DNA of 64,000 nt from DATBAT01 sp963824805 (GCA_963824805.1 CAWGQZ010000055.1:62001-126000), one strand, 5' to 3'. Positions 39,035 through 49,158 are shown, counted from the stretch's first letter. Numbers and translations are program-made. Notes: a model not told the origin generated them from the letters alone.

Positions 39035-39436
39035 GTGCCAAAAACCAGGATTCAATTTCGCGTCTTCCGTCTGATTGTTGCCGGCTTGGCGTTCTCCTAT
39101 GCATGCGGCTGTGGCGGCGGCTCCATGGGCGTCCGGACGCCCATGGCAGTAACAGTATTTTTCCCGAATCCGTTGGTGACCGTGCCGCGTAACGGATCTC
39201 AGGTCATTCTCTCCATCCTGATCATGTCCTCCAGCGAGACCGCGGTGGTGACGGTCGGCGGACTTCCGGCGGGCGTCGATGTAAAGTACTCGTCTTCGGA
39301 TACAAATCCTTCCGGCTCTCTGGCGTTTACCGCGATTGCGACAACTGCTGTGGGAACCTACACCCCGATAGTGAGTGTGAACTCGGCAAGTCAAATCGTG
39401 ACCGCGACATTCACCCTCATCGTCACGACGGGCTAA
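39035..39436 (+). CDS. Small lipoprotein with an Ig-like beta domain
   Basis: 133 residues from GTG 39035. A hydrophobic leader ends in a Cys-rich lipobox-like AFSYACGCGGGS. The rest is beta-rich (VTVFFPNPLVTVPRNGSQ, VTVGGLPAGVDVKYSSSD, TYTPIVSVNSASQIVTATFTL style strands), resembling bacterial Ig-like folds. No catalytic motif. The stop overlaps the end of the convergent cupin gene by up to 14 bases if the cupin frame is restored. Confidence 0.65.
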   Translation: MPKTRIQFRVFRLIVAGLAFSYACGCGGGSMGVRTPMAVTVFFPNPLVTVPRNGSQVILSILIMSSSETAVVTVGGLPAGVDVKYSSSDTNPSGSLAFTAIATTAVGTYTPIVSVNSASQIVTATFTLIVTTG

Positions 39437-39834
39437 CAGTTGTCGTCAGGGGTTTCCCCTTTTCTGCCAGCAGCAGCGCTAACAGCTTCGCCGGACCCGA
39501 AGTGCTGGCATTCCTCGATACGGCATGAAGCTCCCCTGGGAGTTTCCAGAAACATCTCGCCGGCCGAATAGCTTGCTTCAGCTCCATCTCCAACCTTCGA
39601 TCGGATCTCGCCTTCTAGCACATACGCGATCGTGATTCCCGGATGACTATGCGGCGGAGAACTTTCTCCCGGCCCATAAGAAACCTCGACCGCTGTTACC
39701 GCCCAATCCCTTAGCGCCACTTCCGGCAAGTCATGCTTGAAAATGACTTTGCTACTTCCGCCAGAGTTTTGCGCCCGCAACACCTGCGCCAGCAAGACTC
39801 CCGCGCCTCCCATCAAAACTCTGCGAGTAATCAT
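39423..39834 (-). CDS. Exported cupin-domain protein (one frameshift near 39540)
   Basis: About 137 residues. AAGGTGG lies 5 bases before ATG 39834. The N-terminus TRRVLMGGAGVLLAQ is Tat-like. The cupin core has the metal motif PPHSHPGITIAYVLEGE and a second motif that is broken: after EMFLETP one extra C shifts the frame. Read in the shifted frame, GELHAVSRNAS (second His) and AKLLALLLAEKGKPLTTTV follow to a stop at 39423-39425; in the given frame the ORF ends at 39433. Restored, it is a normal single-cupin protein. Substrate unknown. Confidence 0.78.
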
Positions 39835-40098
39835 CGAAACCACCTTATGGAACAAGAATCCCCGCTAAGACGCCATGAAAATCTCTGCAGGTTGTCCGAC
39901 ATTACCACACAGCGGATGCCCCACTTCGCGGGCTTTTTGGGCGAAGCGAGAGGCATAGAATGCGTGAAGCGAATACCTTTGTCTGCCCTGTGAGTTCGAT
40001 CACTTAAACCGGTGACATAACTCACTGTTGTCTCCAAACCCCTGCTGGCAAGCTATCTGGTGGCAGACAACTCGAACCCGGAACTCGATGGGCACCGC

Positions 40099-41356
40099 AT
40101 GCACAAGCTGAATATCGTGTTCCTGGGCTTTGGCCGTATGGGCCGGGCCGCCTTCGTTTCCCTGAATCAAATCACAGATCGACTGCGTCAGGAGGGAATT
40201 GATCCTTACCTGCGTGCCGTGTTCGAGGCGGATGAAAATCTGATTTCCATCCTGCCGGATCTCACCGGTGCGAAAGGCGGTCTTTGTCGACACCAGAGCC
40301 GCCCGTCCCGTCGCTCTAAGTGACCTGCTCCACCAACAAGTAGGACTCAAAGCAGACGATGAATTTCTCATCTACGACGCCACTCCCAGTACCTGCCATC
40401 TCGAGAATCTGGTCGCCGTTTGCGAGCACTTTCCACAGGCCATCTATCTCGGAGAAAAGCCACTTTTCACCAGGCGTACCGGCCTTATTGCCCTCAACCA
40501 TTTTGGGAAGCAAATTCTTTGCGATTTCGTCGACAGCCAAAACCAAGCCGTACTCAAGCTGCTTGCCATGCAGCGCGGCTCATTCCGCATCGAGCGCCTG
40601 CGCTTCTGGCGGCTGAATTCGTCCGGCTTGCAGAAATTATTGGCCCCGCAAGACCGGCGTGGCATAGAAGGCGGAGCTTTGCTTGACAAGGGCATCCACG
40701 ACATTGCCTTGGCCGCCATCCTGATGCGCAACCAGCAAATCACCGGCGCCAGTTGGACCGTGCGGGAAGCCACCAACCTGGCCTTTATGCCGCCAGCCCC
40801 TGACTCCGACGGACTAACCGACGCCGCCGGTTACGCCAGAATTGAGTCGCTCGGCCCGCCCCGCGCTAACGCCGAGTTCCATTACAGTTGGATCGGAGTC
40901 GAGCGTTTCGATGATCTCTCGACCAGCATCGGACAGCCATCGCTCCGGGCGCTTCTAAACCGCCATGGACTCGAAGAACCCTCCTGGCTCTGGCGCACGC
41001 CTGGAGAAGAGGAGGCCCGAATTGCCCTAGTCGAAGGAACCGAAGCCGGTCGCGACACACGCCTGGTTGTCAACCTTCTGAGCCGGCCAGGTATTCAACC
41101 GTTTGTCTTCCACGCGGAACGGGAAGAATTCCTGGATCTGAGTTTTTATCGGTCTAGCGAAAGCCCTCTCGCCCGAGTTCTGAATCTCGCCATCCACAAC
41201 TGCGTAAACCGGCTCCCGCTGTCGTGTTCGCCACTAGGAGCGGCGATCATTGCCCAGGCCCATCAGGCCTGTTTCGATATTCGAGACCAAGCGCTCGTTC
41301 AACAACCGCATGCAACTTCGGATTGGATGCAGTCGGAATGTATCCTCAACGTCTGA
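40099..41356 (+). CDS. Gfo/Idh/MocA-like oxidoreductase (one frameshift near 40275)
   Basis: ATG 40099 leads straight into a Rossmann start LNIVFLGFGRMGRAAFVS. The frame shifts near 40275 (one extra G in AAAGGCGG), after which AVFVDTRAARPVALSDLL continues. The EKP-type segment YLGEKPLFT supplies the Lys-Pro usual in this superfamily, and GGALLDKGIHDIALAAIL matches the conserved GG-x-L-x-D-x-G-x-H motif. Combined length about 419 residues. GTG 40060 is an alternative start. Substrate not predictable; sequence is divergent outside these motifs. Confidence 0.72.
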
Positions 41357-41537
41357 GCAACGGTGGTCTCGTTTCACTTGGGTCTGCGGCAGCACCAAAA
41401 GGGGGTTACCATCTGGTCGCGTCGTTTGCGAGTAGAGTGGGATGCAAGTACGCGTACAGCGAAGGCCTTAAATCACAAAAAAGAGTTCTCAAGGCATTCA
41501 AAAGTCAGAGTGAAAAAACCACTAGTGGCTTGGAGCC

Positions 41538-41900
41538 TCAACGCAAACGCCGGCTCGCAGGCCGAGTCACATAAGAAACGCCAAGCAGCACTAAAAGTAC
41601 CACGGGCAAAATCCATATCTGCATCCGCTCTCCCGACGCGCGAGCGGAGATGGTGGCCATAATCCAAGTGAAGGTGACGCCCGCATAGGCCCATTCTTTC
41701 AGCAGCGCAAATCCGGGCACCAGCAGGACGATCGCTGCGGCGGGCTTGGCAATTCCAAGAACAATCCGCAGGTGTTGCGGATATCCAGACTTCACGAACC
41801 CGGAAACCACCTGCTCATTACCGGTCAGGTAGCTCAAAGCCATGAGCAGCATTGCCCCAACAATCGCAGTACTCACCCAATAGGCAATCTTTCGACCCAT
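41538..41900 (-). CDS. DoxX-like small membrane protein
   Basis: 120 residues with four predicted membrane helices (AYWVSTAIVGAMLLMALSYL; IVLGIAKPAAAIVLLVP; a third near YAGVTFTWIMA; PVVLLVLLGV). G-Y-P-x-x-L in the first loop fits DoxX-like proteins. GGGAGG lies just before ATG 41900, which is favoured over 41930. Standalone, function unknown. Confidence 0.75.
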   Translation of the reverse strand: MGRKIAYWVSTAIVGAMLLMALSYLTGNEQVVSGFVKSGYPQHLRIVLGIAKPAAAIVLLVPGFALLKEWAYAGVTFTWIMATISARASGERMQIWILPVVLLVLLGVSYVTRPASRRLR

Positions 41901-42210
41901 GAATCCTCCCATTGCAGGAATTCCGCGCAAAACGGGCGGGCCCCCAACGACTTGGCAAGCAGTATAACTCTGGGATAGCGTCCATCAGGTTTCTTTCCGG
42001 CCTCGCGAGTCCACATTGCGCCGGCCATGCTGATCGCGGAATGAGAGTCAGCTTGTTCTTGTTGACATCCTTCATGGTGGAGGAATGGTCGTAATGTTCC
42101 CCGGCGCAAGGAACGCGCCTTCAGATGACGGCTTTCCAAGGGTGAAAAGTTAAGGTTCTACGCACGTCCTATCTGATAAAGTTGCTCTTCATTGCGCGGG
42201 AGGCAAGCCC

Positions 42211-42648
42211 ATGAAGAAAGTTGGTCTTGTAGTCGCCATTCTGTTACTTGCGGGCGCCTATGTTGGCGGTTATTGGCCGCAGCGGCAGAAACTGCAGGAG
42301 GCGGAGAAGAACAGCGCCCAGGCATCGCAACAGTTGGCCTCCGCGCAGACTGTGGTGCACGTTACCCGGTTGGAGAACGATCTGGTGGCATTGGTGGACC
42401 AGACGCAGAATCAGAATTACGGCGAAGCGCAAAAGCTTTCCAGCCGTTTCTTTAATGACCTTCGAGCCGAGTTGGACCGTTCTCCCAACGCCTCCTATCG
42501 CCAGACCCTGGAAACTATCTTTGCCCGCCGCGATGCAGTTACTTCAGGATTGACGCGTGCCGATGCCGCTACCATCGGGCCTCTGCGTCAGAGCCTTAAC
42601 GAAATTCGCCAGCTTTCCGAGAACCTGGTCAGCCAAGTGAACCTCTGA
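42211..42648 (+). CDS. Membrane-anchored helical protein, unknown function
   Basis: 145 residues. An N-terminal hydrophobic helix (LVVAILLLAGAYVGGYW) is followed by a long coiled coil (QRQKLQEAEKNSAQASQQLA) and a helical C-terminal domain. GGGAGG lies about 8 bases upstream of ATG 42211. No family recognised. It precedes the MscS-type gene by 94 bp in the same direction, so the two may be co-transcribed. Confidence 0.7.
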   Translation: MKKVGLVVAILLLAGAYVGGYWPQRQKLQEAEKNSAQASQQLASAQTVVHVTRLENDLVALVDQTQNQNYGEAQKLSSRFFNDLRAELDRSPNASYRQTLETIFARRDAVTSGLTRADAATIGPLRQSLNEIRQLSENLVSQVNL

Positions 42649-42742
42649 GCATTTGCCCGCATCTTTGTACCTTCTTCATGCTGCATGTGAGAAATTCGCC
42701 TCACGCAGCCTGGCGCGCAGGCATAGCCGGTGAGAATGTGAA

Positions 42743-43800
42743 ATGGAACATCTTGCGCAATGGACCGACTGGTTGTGGTCCCTCGTCGCGGTCATCGTTG
42801 CCGCGATTGTAGGTTGGTATTGCACTCCGTTGCCTTTGCAATCTTCAACCACTTTTCGAAGCGAACGGCTGGTTCTTTACACGATTCGTTTCTGCGCAAT
42901 GCCAAAGGCCCTCTCCGCACGATCCTGCCGGTGCTTGCGATCCTGCTCACACTGCCGTTTGTGCCCCTGCCCCCAATTGTTCTGGATCCGCTTCATCATG
43001 CCGTGGGCCTGGCGCTGATTGCAGCAGTCGCATGGCTGGCGATCAAAATGATTGACGTCGTCGAAGACCTCCTGACTTTCCACCATGCGGTCGACGTTTC
43101 CGACAACTTAGCTGCACGCCGTCTTCGGACCCAGGTCGAAGTACTGCGTCAGATCGTGGTCTTTCTTGTCATTCTCATCACTCTCGCAGTGATGCTGATG
43201 ACGTTTCCCAGCATCCGCCACCTTGGAGAAAGCCTGTTTGCCTCTGCGGGACTGGCAGCCCTCGTGGCAGGCCTGGCCGCCCGCTCCACATTTTCCAATC
43301 TCATCGCGGGAGTGCAAATCGCATTCACCCAACCTATGCGCCTGGATGACGTGGTGATCGTCGAGGGAGAATGGGGATGGATCGAGGAAATTCGCACCAC
43401 TTATGTAGTCGTCCGCATCTGGGATCTGCGGCGGCTCATCGTGCCGCTTTCTTACTTCATCGAGAAGCCCTTCCAGAACTGGACGCGCCAAACTGCCGAC
43501 TTGCTGGGCACCGTGTTTCTTTATACCGATTACACGGTTCCAGTGGAGGAGGTACGTCAGGAATTTCACCGGGTGCTGGAATCCTCAAAGCGATGGGACG
43601 GAAAAGTTTGGGGAATGCAGGTAACCAATGCATCGGAAAGGTCTATGGAACTGCGTGCCCTGATGAGCGCTCCCAATGCATCCGTTGCCTTCGAGCTGCG
43701 ATGTTTCGTGCGGGAGAAACTAATTCAATTCCTTCAGGAGAAATACCCACAAAGCTTGCCGAAGACGAGAGCTGAATTGGTTAGGGATACCGCGACCTAG
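42743..43800 (+). CDS. MscS-family mechanosensitive channel (one frameshift near 42828)
   Basis: Small-conductance channel of about 352 residues. The first helix is read in frame from ATG 42743 (EHLAQWTDWLWSLVAVIV). One extra base near 42828 moves the rest to the next frame, where LHSVAFAIFNHFSK continues. The pore helix is LAALVAGLAARSTFSNLIAG, then the beta-domain QPMRLDDVVIVEGEWGWIEE and PLSYFIEKPFQNWTR follow, with a C-terminal domain to 43800. The longer variant alone would lack the first membrane segment. Confidence 0.85.
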
Positions 43801-43863
43801 AGCGGACACTCCCGTCCGTGCCAGCGGGAATGCGTCGCAAGTCTATGCCATCGGCTAGTCAAC

Positions 43864-44565
43864 TTAGACCGCTTGGCGAACAAGAGCGTCCGCCCCACCT
43901 TTAACTGGTAGAACATCGGCATAAACGAATCCATCTCGCGTGACCGTTTCTCCGCTCTCGATCGAAATTGGCCGGCTAAACATTGGGCCATCGTAGACGA
44001 AGGTGTGAAATTCGCCGTTTTCCCCACAGGGGTCGACGCTGGCAGGGAAATCCCGCCATACTTCGTCGAGGTCTCTCCCGGCAAATTCGGGCGCAAGGTT
44101 TGAGGGATCCACGCAAACGATCCGCGCCTTAAGACCTCCGTTCAACATTGCATCGAGCAGTTCGTGGGTATCCTTTAACCACAAGGGAAACAGTGGCTGA
44201 AGGCCGGTGCCTCGTAATCGCTCCTCGCGGTAGTGGCGCACATCTTGCAGGAATAAGTCCCCGAAAGCTATCGCGTCTATTCCTTCCCCTAGCGCCCGTT
44301 TACAAGCGCTGGTCATGGTGCGCTCATACTCCTTATTGCTGCACGGCCACGGCAATGGGATTTCCCACAAATGCAATCCGGTCGCCTTCGCTTGGGCTCG
44401 CAGGAGTTCCACTCTGGTGCCATGCATAGCCACCCGGCCAAAGTGCTGATTGATTGTGCTCAGCAGACCGACGACTTCTGCATCCGGGTTTTGCCGCAGG
44501 ACTTGCAGGGCCCAGGCGCTGTCTTTGCCACTGCTCCAGGAGAGCAGAACTTTTTTCACTTTCAT
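43864..44565 (-). CDS. DUF71 / diphthine-ammonia-ligase-like PP-loop ATPase
   Basis: 233 residues with the PP-loop SWSSGKDSAWAL at residues 9-20 and the family motif GENGEFHTFVYDGPMF near residue 187. GAGAGGG sits directly upstream of ATG 44565. In eukaryotes and archaea this family amidates diphthine; bacteria lack diphthamide, so the bacterial substrate is unknown. Convergent with the MscS gene and divergent from hemQ. Confidence 0.85.
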   Translation of the reverse strand: MKVKKVLLSWSSGKDSAWALQVLRQNPDAEVVGLLSTINQHFGRVAMHGTRVELLRAQAKATGLHLWEIPLPWPCSNKEYERTMTSACKRALGEGIDAIAFGDLFLQDVRHYREERLRGTGLQPLFPLWLKDTHELLDAMLNGGLKARIVCVDPSNLAPEFAGRDLDEVWRDFPASVDPCGENGEFHTFVYDGPMFSRPISIESGETVTRDGFVYADVLPVKGGADALVRQAV

Positions 44566-44742
44566 CCCTCTCGTTTGCAGTTTGTCATTCTGGGTGAAGC
44601 GAAGAACTGATATTCCCCAGCCATACTAACGACCATAAGCGATCCTTCTGCGCAGAAACGCCCCCAGAATGAAAGTGGCCCAGTGCACTCTCCCCGGCCA
44701 TTACAGATACAATATTCCTCCGAGACTCTCAAAGGAATGAAC

Positions 44743-45609
44743 ATGTCAGCCACCAGCCCGCCGGAGACCGCTTCCGCGCAGATCCCTCCGGTTCCACTCA
44801 CGATTGAGGGTTATAGCCTGCTTCATCAGATGTTCCGCATACGCTGGGCGAATTGGCGCTCGCTGCGTCCGGCACAAAAGGCCGAGCTGCTGCAGGAAGC
44901 CGGCACGGTCCTCGGCAAGATGGAGCAGAACTCGCCCGGTCAATCCGCTATCTTTTCGCTGCTCGGCCATAAGGGCGACCTGATGCTCGTCCATTTTCGC
45001 GAGTCCTTCGAGGAATTGAACCAGGCCGAGTTGCTGGTTTCGCGTCTTCGTCTTTCCGATTTTCTTGAGCCGACAACTTCATATCTTTCGATCATCGAAT
45101 TAGGTCTCTACGAATCGACCATCAAAGTCTACAAAGCCATGGCTGAAGCGGGAGTAGAGCCGCATTCGGCGGAATGGAATCGCCAGATCGCCGACACCCT
45201 GGCCCGCCAAAAAGAAGCGATGCGCCCTCGTCTATTTCCGGAAATTCCCAAGCATCGCTACATCTCTTTCTATCCCATGGACCGGCGCCGCGGCGAAAGT
45301 AAGAACTGGTACACCCTGCCGATCGAAGAACGAGCCCGCCAGATGAATGACCACGGGCTTGTGGGCCGCCGTTATGCCGGGGAAGTCAGGCAGATTATCT
45401 CTGGCTCGATCGGATTTGACGACTGGGAATGGGGCGTCGATCTGTTTGCCGACGATCCGCTGATATTTAAGAAGCTGATCTATGAAATGCGCTTCGACGA
45501 AGTCAGCGCCGTCTACGCGATATTCAGTCACTTTTATATTGGTATCCGCTGCCCTGCCAGCTTGATTGGAAAATTGCTGCGCGGCGAATTACCCAAGGGC
45601 GGCGGCTAG
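44743..45609 (+). CDS. hemQ: Coproheme decarboxylase-type heme synthase (HemQ, chlorite dismutase fold)
   Basis: Uses hydrogen peroxide to decarboxylate coproheme to heme b in the coproporphyrin-dependent pathway. 288 residues. AAAGGA lies 6 bases before ATG 44743 and supports it over ATG 44737. The C-terminal half has HRYISFYPMDRRR (with the reactive Tyr), NWYTLPIEERARQMNDHGLVGRR (proximal His), RQIISGSIGFDDWEWGVDLF and YEMRFDEVSAVY. The second basic position of the YPM motif is Arg where Bacillus enzymes have Lys. It is 22 bp upstream of an AhpD-like gene, in an apparent operon. Confidence 0.88.
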   Translation: MSATSPPETASAQIPPVPLTIEGYSLLHQMFRIRWANWRSLRPAQKAELLQEAGTVLGKMEQNSPGQSAIFSLLGHKGDLMLVHFRESFEELNQAELLVSRLRLSDFLEPTTSYLSIIELGLYESTIKVYKAMAEAGVEPHSAEWNRQIADTLARQKEAMRPRLFPEIPKHRYISFYPMDRRRGESKNWYTLPIEERARQMNDHGLVGRRYAGEVRQIISGSIGFDDWEWGVDLFADDPLIFKKLIYEMRFDEVSAVYAIFSHFYIGIRCPASLIGKLLRGELPKGGG

Positions 45610-45631
45610 TCTCATCTAACTTGGAGAGCAA

Positions 45632-46030
45632 ATGGCAACACTTGGACTCATGGAATACAAAGATGCCAGCCCGGAAGTGCGGGCGATTTACGACGACATC
45701 ATGGCCACCCGCAAGACCGATTGGGTGAACAATTTCTGGAAGGCAATCGCTCATGACCCAGTCACGCTCAGGCGAACCTGGGAAAGCATCAAGCAGGTTA
45801 TGGGGCCAGGCGCGCTCGATCCGCTGACCAAGGAACTGATCTACATTGCAGTCAGCACGGCGGCGCAGTGCAATTACTGTATTGCCTCGCACACCGCATC
45901 CGCACGCCGGAAGGGTATGAGCGATGACCAGTTCAAGGAGCTAATGGCGGTCATCAGCATGGCCAGCGAGACCAACAAGATGGTCACCGGCTATCAGGTG
46001 GAAATCGACGAGCAGTTCAAGACCTTCTAG
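45632..46030 (+). CDS. Carboxymuconolactone-decarboxylase / AhpD-like protein
   Basis: 132 residues. GGAGAG lies 8 bases upstream of ATG 45632. The redox motif is CNYCIASHTASARRKGMSD, the CxxC-x3-H pattern of AhpD-type alkylhydroperoxidases. The rest is all-helical. It lies between hemQ and a histone-deacetylase-like gene with gaps of 22 and 18 bp, so co-transcription is likely. A peroxide-consuming partner for the peroxide-using HemQ is a plausible inference. Confidence 0.87.
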   Translation: MATLGLMEYKDASPEVRAIYDDIMATRKTDWVNNFWKAIAHDPVTLRRTWESIKQVMGPGALDPLTKELIYIAVSTAAQCNYCIASHTASARRKGMSDDQFKELMAVISMASETNKMVTGYQVEIDEQFKTF

Positions 46031-46048
46031 AAATTTACTGAGTCCCAA

Positions 46049-47029
46049 ATGCTTCCGTTCAAGCTGGTCTACAGCCACGACTATTTCTTGCCCATCGGGC
46101 AACACGTATTTCCTGCAGAAAAATACCGCCGCATTCATGATCGGCTGCTCGAAACTGGCGTTGCCACCGAACCGGATTTCGTGACGCCCGAACCCGCATC
46201 CGACCAGGACATACTCCTCGTGCACACTCCGTCCTATGTTCACAAGCTAAAGACTGGAAAGCTCTCCCGTAGCGAAGAGATGCAAATGGAGGTGCCGTAC
46301 TCTCCGGAGTTGGTTTCGGCATTCTGGCTGGCGGCAGGCGGTTCGATTCTTGCAGCTCAAAATGCCTTGCGCGACGGAGTCGGGTTCAATATTGGCGGCG
46401 GCTTTCATCATGCGTTTCCCGATCATGGCGAGGGCTTCTGCATGATTCACGATGTAGCTGTCGCCATCCGTCGCTTGCAGCGTGACGACAAAATTCGCGC
46501 CGCCATGACAATCGATTGCGACGTCCACCACGGCAATGGAACCGCGGCTATCTTCGCGGGTACGCGCGTTCCGGCTGATCCCTTACCGTCACGCGCACCA
46601 GCCACCTTAGGTGAACCCAAAGTCCGTAATGCCCACGCCGGCGATGTATTCACCATTTCCATTCATCAACACAACAACTACCCGGCCGTGAAACCGCTTT
46701 CGTCCATCGATGTCGATCTACCTGACGGCATCGGCGATGACGAATATCTTTCCTGGTTGGATAATTCGCTCAGCTCCGGCCTTCGCCAGTTTCAGCCTGA
46801 TCTGCTCTGCTACATTGCGGGGGCGGACCCTTATCGCGAGGATCAATTAGGTGGGCTGGCGCTGACCATCGAAGGACTCAAGCGGCGCGATGAACTGGTG
46901 TACAAGGTCGCGCGCGCGCGCAACCTTCCCGTGATGGTGACCTATGCCGGAGGCTACGCGCGAAACGTGGAAGATACCGTAACGATCCATTGCAACACTG
47001 TGATTGCCGCTAAGGAAGTCGGACGTTAG
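46049..47029 (+). CDS. Class IV histone-deacetylase-like amidohydrolase
   Basis: Zinc deacetylase of 326 residues. Family landmarks: LVYSHDYFLPIGQHVFP, GGGFHHAFPDHGEGFC, the zinc-site IDCDVHHGNG (Asp and His), SIHQHNNYP, GADPYREDQLGG (second zinc Asp) and the C-terminal YAGGYA. Bacterial members act on acetylated small molecules or proteins; the substrate here is unknown. Bases about 46557-46643 encode an extra Pro-rich, polar segment of roughly 28 residues between AAIF and VFTISIH that is not part of the usual core. Third gene of the hemQ operon. Confidence 0.88.
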   Translation: MLPFKLVYSHDYFLPIGQHVFPAEKYRRIHDRLLETGVATEPDFVTPEPASDQDILLVHTPSYVHKLKTGKLSRSEEMQMEVPYSPELVSAFWLAAGGSILAAQNALRDGVGFNIGGGFHHAFPDHGEGFCMIHDVAVAIRRLQRDDKIRAAMTIDCDVHHGNGTAAIFAGTRVPADPLPSRAPATLGEPKVRNAHAGDVFTISIHQHNNYPAVKPLSSIDVDLPDGIGDDEYLSWLDNSLSSGLRQFQPDLLCYIAGADPYREDQLGGLALTIEGLKRRDELVYKVARARNLPVMVTYAGGYARNVEDTVTIHCNTVIAAKEVGR

Positions 47030-47075
47030 AGGCACGCGAGCGATTGCGTTGCCAGAATCGTTCTAAAAAGAAGTA

Positions 47076-48051
47076 TCACCTCAAGTACGTGATCGTCTTC
47101 TCAACTAATTCTGCAGTCGGCTTGTAAGGTTCGCCGGGGGAGTCATACTCAATCGAGCAGTAGCCCTTATAACCGTGCTGCTTCAAAATGCCGAAGGTTC
47201 TGGCCAGGTCAACGCGGGTTGCCTTACCACTCTGATTAACCTCGCCGTCTTTCACATGGCAAATGCCATAGGCCTGTCCAAACATGGCATCGATGGCGCG
47301 GTACGCATAATCTTCCTCATGCGCGTTTAGCGTGTTGCCAAAATCCGGCAGCGCGTGCAGCCACGGACTCTTCACTTTTTCAATCACCTGCACCAAAAAG
47401 AACGGATCCTCGCTCGACCGGATTGTCATTTTCCAAATGCACCACGATGTTCTTCGACGCCCCATACTCTGCGACTTGCTGCAGGCTTTCTGCGAGACGT
47501 TCAAGGTTCGGTTTCGCGTCCTTGGCCGCCGGGATGTTAGTACGCACGCTCGGGGAGCCTATGGCCACTGCAACATCGATCCAGCGCTTGCTGAAGGCAA
47601 CCGCCTTGGAGCGTTCGGCGAGGTCGGCTGCGTATGGACTATCCTCGCCATCGACCGCGATATTTGCGACACCCGAGTGCGCCTTCTCGACCGCAGCACG
47701 AAACTCGGCCAGATATTTTGGATCGGTGGAAGGGAAGTGTGCCGTCCAAGGCTCGATGCGGTTCACATGAAACTTCTCCACCACGTGGGCGGCGAAATCT
47801 TTTAGTTCGACGACGGGATTGCCCTGTTTGTGCTCGGATCCGGCGATAAATTCGCGAAATGGATAGGATGCGACCGCCACTCGTTCCCGGGGCGACGCAG
47901 GGAATCGAGTAGACGGTGCGGAGCCAGTGGCCTCCAGCCTTGCCGGCAAAAGCCAAGGAGCCGCCGCAGCTGTCGCGCACCCTGAAACGAACCGTCTTCG
48001 CGTAAGTCTTGGCAAGCAAGCCAGTCTAGCAGGAGCGATGAGTGCGGCCAA
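47076..48051 (-). CDS. Sugar phosphate isomerase/epimerase-type TIM-barrel protein with Tat signal (one frameshift near 47415)
   Basis: AP-endonuclease-2/xylose-isomerase-like family. The N-terminus has TRRRFVSGCATAAAAPWLL, a Tat signal. The barrel follows (VAVASYPFREFI, IAVDGEDSPYA, VHLENDN). The frame breaks near 47415, after VHLENDNPV, and continues in another frame as WLHALPDFGNT, YGICHVKDGEV and YCSIEYDSPGEP to the stop at 47076. Combined length about 324 residues with the metal ligands Glu, Asp, His and Glu in the expected order. Substrate unknown. Downstream of the Sel1-repeat gene on the same strand, 15 bp apart. Confidence 0.83.
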
Positions 48052-48065
48052 GCCGCCGCGATCTA

Positions 48066-48998
48066 TTATTGAGGACTTTTCGCGAATGAACTCCTAAATG
48101 CTGTTGCATTTATTTCGTTGCCCTGTTCTTGGGTTTCGAGCACGGCGACAGCAACCTGCTGCGGGGTCATGAGTCGAGCGAGGTTCTTGATTTTCGCCCG
48201 GCTCCGTTGATCTCCGCCGCGCAGCGCGAGCGAATACCAGCGATACGCCTCGACATAATCGAGCGGTACGCCCTTTCCTTGTTCATAGAGAACGGCTAAG
48301 TCGGTCTGGGCTCGCGAATATCCTTGCTTGGCGGCCCGCTCTGCCCACATCGCCGACTGTGCGAAGTCACGTGGCATTCCATCGCCCCGGTAGTAAAGGG
48401 CCGAAAGATTATCTTGAGCGGGCGCATATCCTCGTTCTGCCGCCGCGCGGAACCACTTGGCGGCCTCAGAATAGTCTCGATCAACGCCCTTCCCGAGAAA
48501 ATAAAGTGACGCCAGGTTGCATTGTCCGACGGTGTCGCCGTGCTCCGCGGATGCCCGGTACCATCTCAATGCCTCGCCTAAATCTTGCGGAATTCCCTGG
48601 CCATGTTCATACATAGAGCCCAAATTATTTTCCGCGGTCGAGTGTCCCTGCCGGGCGGCCGCCGCATAGTAGGCAGCAGCGCTGGAGAAATTTCGCGGCA
48701 CACCTTTGCCTTGTTCGAAAAGGTAGCCCAGGGCGAATTCCCCATCGGCGGAGCCCTGTTTTGCGGCCGCACTAAACCAATCCGCCGCTTGCTTGTAGTC
48801 CTGAGAAACGCCTTCGCCGTTCAGGTAAATCATTCCCAACCGATATTCGGCTTTTGCGTCACCGGCCCGAGCGTTTTGCTGCAACAACAACAAGCCGGCA
48901 TTGTTGTTGATTGGAAGAGCATTCGACTGAGCGTTAGCAGCTTGCGAAATAATAGATGCTGCCAGCAAAAGAGCTGGTAAGAATGCGCATGATTGCAT
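48066..48998 (-). CDS. Secreted Sel1-repeat (SLR) protein
   Basis: 310 residues. ATG 48998 starts a signal peptide ending AANAQ. Six tandem 36-residue Sel1 repeats follow, each of the form A-x-x-x-L-G-x-x-Y-x-x-G-x-G-V-x-x-D-x-x-x-A-x-x-W, from AEYRLGMIYLNGEGV (about residue 45) to AQTDLAVLYEQGKGV (about 225). A helical tail of 50 residues completes the protein. Sel1 proteins act as scaffolds. The upstream in-frame start at 49037 would overlap the divergent AKR region and is not favoured. Confidence 0.83.
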   Translation of the reverse strand: MQSCAFLPALLLAASIISQAANAQSNALPINNNAGLLLLQQNARAGDAKAEYRLGMIYLNGEGVSQDYKQAADWFSAAAKQGSADGEFALGYLFEQGKGVPRNFSSAAAYYAAAARQGHSTAENNLGSMYEHGQGIPQDLGEALRWYRASAEHGDTVGQCNLASLYFLGKGVDRDYSEAAKWFRAAAERGYAPAQDNLSALYYRGDGMPRDFAQSAMWAERAAKQGYSRAQTDLAVLYEQGKGVPLDYVEAYRWYSLALRGGDQRSRAKIKNLARLMTPQQVAVAVLETQEQGNEINATAFRSSFAKSPQ

Positions 48999-49158
48999 GA
49001 TTGGCCCGTATATGTACAACGCGGATAGACGGTCCACTACGGGGTTTGTGAGCGGAGGTATGTTAAAAGCTCAAGACATTTCAAAGACGTTCATCATTCG
49101 CGATTGTGCAACGCATGGCGTTACACTGAATGAGAACCCCATTGGAGGAGAGTTCGCG

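Noticed and set aside
40316..40776. Minus-strand open frames inside the MocA-like gene
   Set aside because: They overlap the conserved oxidoreductase motifs on the plus strand and show no domain.
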